Source of the DNA: Chlamydiota bacterium
GTDB taxonomy: Bacteria > Chlamydiota > Chlamydiia > Chlamydiales > Rhabdochlamydiaceae
DNA: 32,897 nt
Reading direction: 5' to 3'
Assembly: GCA_013287705.1 (NCBI GenBank)
Contig: JABDDH010000007.1
Span: 1 to 32,897 of the forward strand
Shown piece after piece: positions 8,849-17,120 of this stretch. Every line of letters begins with the position of its first letter. Within the stretch, counting starts at the first letter, position 1. Made by a program: the position numbers and the translations under genes. The notes beneath the pieces were generated by a model that did not search any database, was not told the origin of the DNA, and was given only the letters and a program-made list of their open reading frames with translations.

Positions 8849-9447
8849 CGCCAGAAGAGGTTCAAGAGATTCTCGATGAGTATTTTCCTGATCCTCAAAT
8901 CCCCCTTGCCCACACAGATCCGTATACGCTGCTCATCGCCGTACTCCTCTCTGCGCAATGCACAGATGTGAGGGTGAATCAGATCACGCCGCGTCTTTTT
9001 GCAAGGGCGAGTACCCCCCAGGCAATGATCCTTCTTTCTATCGAAGAGATTGTGGAAAAGATTCGCTCTTGTGGTCTTGGTCCTTCAAAAGCGCGTGCGA
9101 TTTGGCACTTGTCACAGGATCTGATTGAAAAACATGAGGGAAAAGTACCAGCCTCTTTTGAGGATCTAGAGGAGCTTCCCGGCGTTGGACACAAGACAGC
9201 CTCTGTTGTTATGTCTCAAGCATTTAAAGTGCCTGCATTTCCCGTTGACACGCATATTCATCGATGTGCTAAGCGCTGGGGTCTCAGTACTGGAAAATCG
9301 GTCACAGAAATAGAAAAGGACCTTAAAAATCTATTTCCTAAAAGTTCGTGGAACAAACTGCATCTGCAGATCATTTACTTTGCGCGTGCCTATTGTCCGG
9401 CGCGTGGCCACGATCCTCTTGCATGTCCTATCTGTTCGTCTTTATAG
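8845..9447 (+). CDS. nth: Endonuclease III (Nth)
   Basis: LSAQCTDVRVNQITPRLF, LEELPGVGHKTASVVMSQAFKVPAFPVDTHIHR; probable ATG at 8845 inside the mnmE 3' end. Confidence 0.94.
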   Translation: MTPEEVQEILDEYFPDPQIPLAHTDPYTLLIAVLLSAQCTDVRVNQITPRLFARASTPQAMILLSIEEIVEKIRSCGLGPSKARAIWHLSQDLIEKHEGKVPASFEDLEELPGVGHKTASVVMSQAFKVPAFPVDTHIHRCAKRWGLSTGKSVTEIEKDLKNLFPKSSWNKLHLQIIYFARAYCPARGHDPLACPICSSL

Positions 9448-10348
9448 AGTGACCAAGGGACTGGCCCAGGAGTGCGCGCGTCTCAATTTTTTGTGCAGAA
9501 TTGGCAATGAGATCGGCGTCAAAGAGAATTTTTCCCGGCTCAAAAAGCAGAACAAGAGAAGAGCCGCCAAATGAGAAGTAGCCGAGCTCCTCTCCTTTTG
9601 CGTAAGGCCCCATTTTTTTGTAGGTGTGATGGATCGTTCCGACGTACGTCGCGCCAACTGCAATATAGAGAATCTGGCCAAATTCTTCCGTCTGAATTGT
9701 TGTGATACTTCGTTTATTTTCGGTAAAAATCTGGATGTTGCGGCGCAGCGCCATAGGGTTAACGGAAAAAAGAGCACCTGGAAGTTCCCTTGTGTCACAT
9801 AGTGTGGCATCAGAGGGGAAGTGGAACCTGTGGTAGTCTGTTGGGCAGAGTCTAGCAAGTAGCATAGCCCCACCTGTATACCGTTTGGAAAGTTCCGGAT
9901 CTTGTAGTAGATCATCGATCGAAAATTTAGCCCCCTTGATCAGAAAGCCATCAGATGCAGCAATATTTTGGTAGAAGAGATACCGAGCATCAGCTGGCAT
10001 AACCGCAATGTTTTTTGCGTGCGACATGGGGCGTACGTCCGGTTTTAACTTGCGGATGAAAAAATCATTGAAAGAGGTATAAGAGGTGACAGGGTTTAGG
10101 AATTCGGTCACATCGACATGGAATTTTTTAATAAAGGGAGCTATTTTTTTTTTGCTTTTCGGGCTTTTTTGTAAAAAGCCGTAGATTTTAGAAGGGAGAG
10201 AAAAACGACAAATTAAGGGCATAATCGTTTTATAGAGAAGACGAGAGAAAAGAGTGGGTCCGTAGAGCAGTTCAATAAAAAATTTGCCATAGACCAGCTC
10301 CTGTTCTATTTTTTGAGTCAGCCGATCAATGTAATAAATTTCTTTCAT
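9428..10348 (-). CDS. psd: Phosphatidylserine decarboxylase
   Basis: FNDFFIRKLKPDVRP, LCPTDYHRFHFPSD, and cleavage motif region FSFGGSSLVLLFEPG. Confidence 0.95.
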   Translation of the reverse strand: MKEIYYIDRLTQKIEQELVYGKFFIELLYGPTLFSRLLYKTIMPLICRFSLPSKIYGFLQKSPKSKKKIAPFIKKFHVDVTEFLNPVTSYTSFNDFFIRKLKPDVRPMSHAKNIAVMPADARYLFYQNIAASDGFLIKGAKFSIDDLLQDPELSKRYTGGAMLLARLCPTDYHRFHFPSDATLCDTRELPGALFSVNPMALRRNIQIFTENKRSITTIQTEEFGQILYIAVGATYVGTIHHTYKKMGPYAKGEELGYFSFGGSSLVLLFEPGKILFDADLIANSAQKIETRALLGQSLGHSIKTNR

Positions 10349-10432
10349 CTACTTTTGAGGAACAACCTTTCCAGGGGCACTTTTGCGGACAACCGCCTTT
10401 TTAATCATAACAAGAACTAAGCTCAGAGCCAT
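10349..10432 (-). CDS. Small ORF (27 aa) directly upstream of psd: MALSLVLVMIKKAVVRKSAPGKVVPQK
   Basis: ATG preceded by a perfect AAGGAGG 5 nt upstream; its TAG is directly adjacent to the psd ATG. Confidence 0.55.
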   Translation of the reverse strand: MALSLVLVMIKKAVVRKSAPGKVVPQK

Positions 10433-10456
10433 ATGAACCTCCTTGTGGATAGTGAT

Positions 10457-10486
10457 AGTATAACAAATCTTGGAGTTTTTGTGCAA
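10457..10486 (-). promoter_or_regulatory. Candidate promoter for small ORF/psd
   Basis: Minus strand TTGCAC - 18 bp - TATACT. Confidence 0.5.
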
Positions 10487-10499
10487 ACCATGATATAAT
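10470..10499 (+). promoter_or_regulatory. Candidate secA promoter
   Basis: TTGGAG - 18 bp - TATAAT about 30 bp upstream of the secA ATG. Confidence 0.6.
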
Positions 10500-10528
10500 G
10501 AAGCCCATACACATTTACTTGGGGTACT

Positions 10529-13483
10529 ATGTTCGGCGTCTTAAAAAAAATGTTTGGCACAGCTCAGGATCGTCTTCTTAAGAGATATCGCAAACTTGTT
10601 TTGATTGTCAATGAGTGGGATGAAAAATTTAAGTCCCTTTCTGATGAGGAGTTAAAGAATAAGACAGTCGAATTTCGCCGCAGATTGGGGGAGGGAGAGA
10701 AGCTAGACGACCTACTGCCCGAGGCGTATGCGGTTGTCAAGAATGGATGCCGGCGTCTATGTGGCACAGAGGTTCATGTCTCCGGTTATGATCAGAAATG
10801 GGATATGGTGCCGTATGATGTACAAATTCTCGGGGGGATTGCCCTCTATTACGGAGCTGTTGCTGAGATGCAGACGGGTGAGGGGAAGACACTTACTGCT
10901 GCCATGCCGCTTTATCTGAATGCCTTAACGCAAAAGCCGGTTCATTTGGTAACTGTTAATGATTATCTAGCTCAGCGCGATTGCGCTTGGGTTGGAACGA
11001 TTTTTCGCTTCCTTGGAGTGACAGTTGAGCCATTGACTCATCAAACCCCTTCTCATTTACGTCATCAGGTCTATCAAGCTGACATTGTTTATGGGACAGC
11101 CTCTGAGTTTGGGTTTGACTATTTGCGTGACAATTCTATGGCTCAGAGTAAGGAAGAGCAGTGCCAGAGAGGCCATTTTTTTGCCATTATTGACGAGGTC
11201 GACTCCATTTTGATTGACGAGGCGCGCACCCCCCTAATTATTTCGGGCCCCTGTGGGGTCTCTAAACAGCTTTATGATACGTTAAAAGACGATGTTGCAG
11301 CCGTTGTTCGTGAGCAGCGCGATTTATGTAATAGACTTGCGACTGATGCGCGGCGCACCTTAGAAACGCTTGGGCGGTTAACCGAAGGAGAGTTGCCTAA
11401 ATTAAATAAGGAGCAGGAAGCTTGTGAAAAAGAGGCGTTTCGTAAATTGTGGCTTGTTGGTAAGGGAACGCCTCAAAATAAAATTCTCAAGCGGTTGCGT
11501 GAAAATCCAGAAATGAAGGCAAGTATTGAGAAGTGGGACATCTATTTTTACGGTGAGGGCAATAAAGAAGAGAAGGCAGCGGCTCTTGCTGAATTATTAA
11601 TTGTAGTTGATGAGCGAGCGAGTGAATTTGAATTGACAGACAAGGGAATTGCGACGTGGATTCGGTATGCTGAAGGCTCTGTTACACACGATGATTTTAT
11701 GATGCTAGATCTGGGTCACGAATATGCTTTAATTGATCAGGATTTAACGCTTACTGTTGACGAAAAGATCGCAAAAAAGGTGACTCTTCGAGAAGAGGAT
11801 AGTAGACGCAAGGAGCGGGCGCACAACTTAAGGCAGCTCTTTCGCTCTCATCTGTTGATGGAAAAAGATGTCGATTACATCGTTGTTGATGAGAAGATTG
11901 TTATTATTGATGAAAATACAGGAAGGCCACAACCGGGGCGCAGATTCTCTGATGGGTTACATCAGGCAATTGAGGCAAAAGAGGGGGTTGCAATTCAGGG
12001 AGAGACGCAGACCTATGCGACGATCACTCTACAAAACTACTTCCGTCTCTATACCAAGCTCTCTGGAATGACAGGAACTGCTATGACGGAGGCGGCTGAG
12101 TTTAAAGAGATCTATAAGCTTGAGGTTCTTGCGATTCCAACACATAGGCCGTGCAAGCGCACGGATTCGGACGATCAGATCTATATGACAGAGCGCGAGA
12201 AGTATAATGCTTTGATTGCGGATATTCAGAAGATCCATCAAGAGGGAAGACCCATTCTTATTGGAACAGAATCCGTTGATGTCTCTGAGAAGCTATCGCG
12301 TATTCTCAAACAGAATAAATTGGAGCATACCGTTCTCAATGCAAAAAATCATGCTCATGAGGCAGAGATTATTGCAGAAGCGGGAAAGGCCTCTGCTATC
12401 ACAGTGGCAACAAATATGGCCGGTCGCGGTACAGATATCAAATTAAAGCCTGGAGTGGCAGAAATTGGCGGTCTTCATGTGATTGGGACAACGCGTCACC
12501 AGTCGCGTCGTATCGATAGACAGCTACGTGGTCGTGGTGCGCGTCTTGGTGATCCAGGCAGTTCTAAGTTTTATGTCTCTTTTGAAGATGCCCTCATGCG
12601 TCTGTTTACAAGTCCACGGTTAACGAGTTTTTTACAGCGTTTTAGACCTCCAGAAGGAGAGCCGATTGCAGCGTCTGTGCTCAATAAATCGATAGAGACT
12701 GCTCAAAAGAGGGTGGAACAGCGTAACTACACGATGCGTAAGCACACTCTTGAATATGATGATGTGATGAATAAACAGCGCAGTGAGATGTATGCTTTCC
12801 GCAATGAACTACTCTATTCAGATCAGGTTATTGAAATTGCAGAAGACCTCCTCGGAAGCCTCTGTCTACAGATGGCGCGCAAATGCTACTCTTCCAGATC
12901 AAGCGAGGGGGGCTGGCATCCAGAGGCATATCACACATGGCTTATGGAGACATTTCCGCTGACATTTGATATGGTGGATTGGACTAGTGATTATCTGGAG
13001 GTTACAGATCTAGAACAAAAGGTTCAAGAGGCTGTAGTTTTAGCGTTTCAACAAAAGGTTGAGCATCAATGTCGTATTATTCAGGAGATCCAAGAGAAGA
13101 TGGATCCAGACGGAAATTTCAAAGATCCCCGTATGATTCTGATCGATGTGATGCGAACGATTCTTGTGCGGATTGTTGATAAGATGTGGCAGGAGCACTT
13201 GCTTCAGATCGATTACCTGCGCACAGAGGTGACAGTGCGTTCTGTTGGCAATAAGGATCCGCTTCTTGAGTTTAAACACGAAGCATTCTCCCTTTTTGAC
13301 AAGCTCGGGACGAAGATGAAGGGAAAGATTGCGCATGGTCTCTTTAAGTTTGAGATGGTTGTCCCAAAAATTGCGCCAAAACCTGTCGAACCGAAACTCT
13401 TTGATTTTGCAACGCGTAGACCAAAGATTGATTTGTCAAGGCTGTCGGGTTTTGATGCTAAAGAACCAGAGCCTGTAAAATAG
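10529..13483 (+). CDS. secA: Preprotein translocase subunit SecA
   Basis: GGIALYYGAVAEMQTGEGKTLTA, VDEVDSILIDEARTPLIISG, TNMAGRGTDIKL, LRGRGARLGDPGSSKFYVS. Confidence 0.98.
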   Translation: MFGVLKKMFGTAQDRLLKRYRKLVLIVNEWDEKFKSLSDEELKNKTVEFRRRLGEGEKLDDLLPEAYAVVKNGCRRLCGTEVHVSGYDQKWDMVPYDVQILGGIALYYGAVAEMQTGEGKTLTAAMPLYLNALTQKPVHLVTVNDYLAQRDCAWVGTIFRFLGVTVEPLTHQTPSHLRHQVYQADIVYGTASEFGFDYLRDNSMAQSKEEQCQRGHFFAIIDEVDSILIDEARTPLIISGPCGVSKQLYDTLKDDVAAVVREQRDLCNRLATDARRTLETLGRLTEGELPKLNKEQEACEKEAFRKLWLVGKGTPQNKILKRLRENPEMKASIEKWDIYFYGEGNKEEKAAALAELLIVVDERASEFELTDKGIATWIRYAEGSVTHDDFMMLDLGHEYALIDQDLTLTVDEKIAKKVTLREEDSRRKERAHNLRQLFRSHLLMEKDVDYIVVDEKIVIIDENTGRPQPGRRFSDGLHQAIEAKEGVAIQGETQTYATITLQNYFRLYTKLSGMTGTAMTEAAEFKEIYKLEVLAIPTHRPCKRTDSDDQIYMTEREKYNALIADIQKIHQEGRPILIGTESVDVSEKLSRILKQNKLEHTVLNAKNHAHEAEIIAEAGKASAITVATNMAGRGTDIKLKPGVAEIGGLHVIGTTRHQSRRIDRQLRGRGARLGDPGSSKFYVSFEDALMRLFTSPRLTSFLQRFRPPEGEPIAASVLNKSIETAQKRVEQRNYTMRKHTLEYDDVMNKQRSEMYAFRNELLYSDQVIEIAEDLLGSLCLQMARKCYSSRSSEGGWHPEAYHTWLMETFPLTFDMVDWTSDYLEVTDLEQKVQEAVVLAFQQKVEHQCRIIQEIQEKMDPDGNFKDPRMILIDVMRTILVRIVDKMWQEHLLQIDYLRTEVTVRSVGNKDPLLEFKHEAFSLFDKLGTKMKGKIAHGLFKFEMVVPKIAPKPVEPKLFDFATRRPKIDLSRLSGFDAKEPEPVK

Positions 13484-13662
13484 ACGTCTTGCGTAACCTG
13501 CTTTGTTTGAAAAATTCGAAGATTTTCTCGCCGATTTTTAGAAACTGCTTGCAGTTTCGTATTGCGCGAGGGAGCCGACTCTCTGGAGTCGGCAAGTGAG
13601 CAAGATAAAAAACTGCGAAAAAAGAACGAATTTGGCAAACAAATGAGGTTATGTAAGGTGTC
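13483..13662. mobile_element. Palindromic element family 2, copy A (180 bp, flanked by TA)
   Basis: TA|GACGTCTTGCGTAACCTGCTTTGTTT...AAACAAATGAGGTTATGTAAGGTGTC|TA; related ends at 24510-24669. Confidence 0.75.
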
Positions 13663-14830
13663 TAATAATCTGCTTTAGTTCTTTATGGAACCGTTCTTTG
13701 CCAAACTGTGCAGCATGAGTTTGAATGACGTGCGGATCAAAACGGTCCGCACACTTTTCAAATCTGCAAATCGCGTCGATTAGGCTTGAAAGAGTCTGTT
13801 CGTGGAAAAAAAGACCGGTCTTCTGATCGACTACCGTTTCACACACACCTCCTTTGCCAAAAGCAATGACAGGAGTCCCTGCGCTCTGAGCCTCCACAGG
13901 GCTGATTCCAAAATCTTCCTCCGCTGCAAAAATAAACGCTTTCGCTTGTCCCATATATTGTTGAATTACTGCGTCGCTCTGTTGTCCGAGTAGCTCAACG
14001 TTTGTGCCTGCCTTTTCTCGGATTTTTTTCATTTCGGGCCCGTCACCGATCACAATAAGTCGCTCCTGTTTTAAGTGAGAAAAGGCTTCGACAATCAGAT
14101 CAACTCTCTTATAAGGAACAAGTCTTGAGACTGTTAAATAAAACTCTTCGCGGCGCGCTTGTGGAGAAAAGAGTTCTGTTGCAACCGGCGGATAGAGGAC
14201 AATAGAGTCTTTTCCGTAGACTTTTTTAATACGCTTTTGAATGTAGCAAGAGTTGGCGAGAAATGTATCGACGCGGTTAAGTGAGGCAATGTCCCATTTA
14301 CGCATGTAGTACAAAGAAGCTCTTGCGGCAGCTTTTTTCAAGCCCTTTAATGGAGCAAGGTAAGCGTCATACATGTCCCATGCATAGCGCATGGGCGTAT
14401 GGCAGTAGCAGATGTGGCGCTGGTGTGGAAGTCTCATCACACCTTTAGCCACAGCGTGGGAATTAGAGAAGATCAGGTCATACTCTGCCAAATTAAATTG
14501 CTCTATTGCCAGGGGAAATAGAGGAAGAAGGTTGCGGTAGTATCGTGTTCCAAACGGAAAGTGTTGTAAAAAAGAAGAGTTGATTTTTTTGTCTGCAAAA
14601 AAAGAGTCTCTCAAGTTTGTTTTATCGCAAATCAACGTGTAGATCGGTGAGGGGATGCAGTTCCACAGCTCCTCTAATGTCTTTTCAGCGCCGCCAATTG
14701 TAGTGAGCCAATCGTGAACAAGCGCTGTTTTTATACCGAAATAATCTGAAGAATCGGTTTTTGGCAGCATCGGCTTTACCCCAAAATTTTGATTGTTCAG
14801 GTTATTTCGGTATATTAATTTTTTTTCCAT
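13649..14830 (-). CDS. Glycosyltransferase family 4 (GT-B, mannosyltransferase-like)
   Basis: IKTALVHDWLTTIGGAEKTLEELW, RHICYCHTPMRYAWDMYDAYL, TVSRLVPYKRVDLIVEAF, EEDFGISPVEAQSAGTPVIAFGKGGVCETV. True start may be at MLPKTDSS. Confidence 0.92.
   Translation of the reverse strand: MEKKLIYRNNLNNQNFGVKPMLPKTDSSDYFGIKTALVHDWLTTIGGAEKTLEELWNCIPSPIYTLICDKTNLRDSFFADKKINSSFLQHFPFGTRYYRNLLPLFPLAIEQFNLAEYDLIFSNSHAVAKGVMRLPHQRHICYCHTPMRYAWDMYDAYLAPLKGLKKAAARASLYYMRKWDIASLNRVDTFLANSCYIQKRIKKVYGKDSIVLYPPVATELFSPQARREEFYLTVSRLVPYKRVDLIVEAFSHLKQERLIVIGDGPEMKKIREKAGTNVELLGQQSDAVIQQYMGQAKAFIFAAEEDFGISPVEAQSAGTPVIAFGKGGVCETVVDQKTGLFFHEQTLSSLIDAICRFEKCADRFDPHVIQTHAAQFGKERFHKELKQIIRHLT
14733..14813. repeat. Inverted repeat with 18-bp arms spanning the GT start region
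   Basis: ATACCGAAATAATCTGAA ... TTCAGGTTATTTCGGTAT, one mismatch. Confidence 0.85.
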
Positions 14831-15318
14831 TGGATCTGTAGTGGGGCGGTTAAGTCTAAAAAAAGAGAGCGATCTGCCCGATGTAGGCCAATCATAGCTT
14901 CAGGGATAATTCTGCCGGAAGAGAGAATTGTCATTGTGTACTCTTTTTTTATCTTTTTTCCATCCTGTCCTGTCAATTTTTCAATTCCGCCAAGGGGAGA
15001 GGGTTTTGTCATCGCGACCATCGGAATGGGTTCATCGCTCGTAATTGAGTAGAAGAGTTCCCTCTCTTTCCAATAGAGCGTTAAAGAGATATCCGCTTGA
15101 TAGGTCAAGCTCAAGATTTGCACGTGGCGCAGCTCACACGCGAGGCGATGGGCGCTATGTTGAAAGCGCTGCAAGTCGATCGATTTTTTAGCTTGGGTTC
15201 CAAGGAGTGTGCCGAGCAGCGTTATAATTGCAAGGGAGATAAAGAGCTCAAGGAACGTAAACGGCGATCGTCTCTTGTTCCTCTTCTGGATCGACGACAA
15301 CGCGACCTTTTTTGGCAT
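14815..15318 (-). CDS. Type II secretion pseudopilin, GspH-like
   Basis: Prepilin-type N-terminus RRSPFTFLELFISLAIITLLGTLLG; likely start MPKKVALSS at 15318 (ORF open to 15402). Confidence 0.75.
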   Translation of the reverse strand: MPKKVALSSIQKRNKRRSPFTFLELFISLAIITLLGTLLGTQAKKSIDLQRFQHSAHRLACELRHVQILSLTYQADISLTLYWKERELFYSITSDEPIPMVAMTKPSPLGGIEKLTGQDGKKIKKEYTMTILSSGRIIPEAMIGLHRADRSLFLDLTAPLQIQWKKN

Positions 15319-15676
15319 GATGGCGGTCCAAGTTTTTGGATTTAATGACAATATCCTGGTGGTTACGCATGACGCGCATGTCGTAGGCTCCACCCCAGCC
15401 ATCTTTGAGTAGGTTTTTCACATTTTTAACAAATCCGGAATTTTTCAGATGGGTTTCAGGGTCTAGAACAACTTGATCGATAGGTACTCCCTTAGCAACC
15501 TCTAAGAGCAACAGATCATGGATCTGATTGATCGCCTGCTCTGTCTTAAACGCCTTTCCCTCTTCAAGGCTGCCCTTCATATTGTAGCCAAGAACACTGC
15601 CGATCAGCCCAATCAAAAAGATCACGATCATAATCTCGATGAGAGTAATCGGATGTTTTTTCTTTTGTTGTTTCAT
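15248..15676 (-). CDS. gspG: Type II secretion major pseudopilin GspG
   Basis: KKHPITLIEIMIVIFLIGLIGSVLGYNM, KNLLKDGWGGAYDM. Confidence 0.88.
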   Translation of the reverse strand: MKQQKKKHPITLIEIMIVIFLIGLIGSVLGYNMKGSLEEGKAFKTEQAINQIHDLLLLEVAKGVPIDQVVLDPETHLKNSGFVKNVKNLLKDGWGGAYDMRVMRNHQDIVIKSKNLDRHHAKKGRVVVDPEEEQETIAVYVP

Positions 15677-15776
15677 AAGTGAAGACTGTAGCACGCACGA
15701 GATTTATTTTTCTAGGGGCTTATTGGTTCCGCTAAGAAGTAAATTGAAAATTTTTCTTATTGCTTTTTAAGCCACT

Positions 15777-15847
15777 TTGCAAAATTTTCAACCCACTCAA
15801 AGTCAAAATCTTGCAAAACTCAACTCCAAACATGTACAAAGTCGAGA
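15777..15847. repeat. Two adjacent imperfect direct repeats in the gspF-gspG gap
   Basis: TTGCAAAATTTTCAACCCACTCAAAGTCAAAAT followed by TTGCAAAACTCAACTCCAAACATGTACAAAGTCGAGAT. Confidence 0.4.
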
Positions 15848-15933
15848 TTCATATAACCGTAATGAAATTGAAGAATGTTTCTAATTCTGGGACTTGCCTG
15901 TGTCTCAGTTGCTTTTTTACATTAATTTCTTTC

Positions 15934-17118
15934 CTAATTAGAGACAAACGAGCTCACATCCGTCATCGGCAACAGAACCGATAGAAGAATCAAGCCAATG
16001 ACAGCACCAAGGATCAGCAGTAGGGCCGGCTGCAATAGAAGTGTGATCTGGGAGAGCTGGTTTTCGAGCTCTTCGTCGTAAATTTCAGCAATACTCTGGA
16101 GCATCGGGATCGTCTTGCCCGTCTCTTCGGCAATGCTCATGATACGAGTGACAAGGGGCGGAATGCGCTCTGACTCTTTCAGCACAGAGCTTAAGGATTT
16201 TCCTTCCATAATTTTCTCTTCTGCTTCTTGAATCACCTTTTCTAATACAGCAAGGCCAATGACGCGACGCGAGAGGTTGAGTGCTTGGACAAGGGGGACG
16301 CCGCCTCCCATGAGGAGAGAGAGGGATCTTGTGAAGCGGACAAGTGCTGCTTGAATGAGAATCGTTTTGATAAAGGGGAGTTTTAGTAGCGCCTCTTCAC
16401 GTAGGAGCTTTCCTTGAGGGCTGCGGAAAAAGAGGAAAAGGAGTACCCCTAGACTTGAAAAAACTGTCAGGAGAGAGAATCCATGAGAGGTGACAAAATT
16501 GCTAAGGCTGAGGACTGTCTCCGTAAGTGGATGGAGTGTGCGCCCTTCAAAAAGATCGCGCATCGAAGGGATGACAAAATAGAGAAGAGAGAAGGTCACA
16601 AGGAAGGCAAAGAGCGCTAAAAAAGCGGGGTAGAGGAGTGCTGCATAGAGCTTTTTTTTCAATTTTCTCTGTTTGTTAATGAGGTTTGAGAGCTCATCAA
16701 AGACTGTGGCAAGAGCGCCTGTCTGTTCGGCTGATTCGACCATCGATAAAAAGACTGGATCAAAACTCTCTGGATATTTTTTCAGAGCGAGGGAGAGTGA
16801 AGAGCCGCTCTTTAGTCGATCACATAGGTCAAGGAAGAGGGGATGGGATTTATGCCCTCGATATTTTTCTTCAATTGTTACAAGGCTTTCATAGACAGGA
16901 AGTCCGGCTTTTTGCAGCTGACCAAATTCACGTGTGAAATTGAGTAGCAAGGCCCCATCTAAGGCGACTTTCAAGTGAGACTTTAAAGAGGCGATCTGGG
17001 TGACGAGGATCTGTTGTTTGCGCAGCCGCTCTTTTGCTTGTGGATAGGAGTCGGCATCGATCACGCCCGTGATGTTTTTGCCCATCTCATTGACGGCTTT
17101 ATACCGAAAAAGCGGCAT
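15934..17118 (-). CDS. gspF: Type II secretion inner membrane protein GspF
   Basis: MPLFRYKAVNEMGKNITGVIDADSYPQAKERLRKQQI; GGVPLVQALNLSRRVIG. Confidence 0.95.
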   Translation of the reverse strand: MPLFRYKAVNEMGKNITGVIDADSYPQAKERLRKQQILVTQIASLKSHLKVALDGALLLNFTREFGQLQKAGLPVYESLVTIEEKYRGHKSHPLFLDLCDRLKSGSSLSLALKKYPESFDPVFLSMVESAEQTGALATVFDELSNLINKQRKLKKKLYAALLYPAFLALFAFLVTFSLLYFVIPSMRDLFEGRTLHPLTETVLSLSNFVTSHGFSLLTVFSSLGVLLFLFFRSPQGKLLREEALLKLPFIKTILIQAALVRFTRSLSLLMGGGVPLVQALNLSRRVIGLAVLEKVIQEAEEKIMEGKSLSSVLKESERIPPLVTRIMSIAEETGKTIPMLQSIAEIYDEELENQLSQITLLLQPALLLILGAVIGLILLSVLLPMTDVSSFVSN

Positions 17119-17120
17119 CG

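Noticed and set aside
15760-15984. 74-aa plus-strand ORF in the gspF-gspG gap
   Set aside because: Overlaps the gspF 3' end antisense, no SD, low-quality composition; treated as non-coding.
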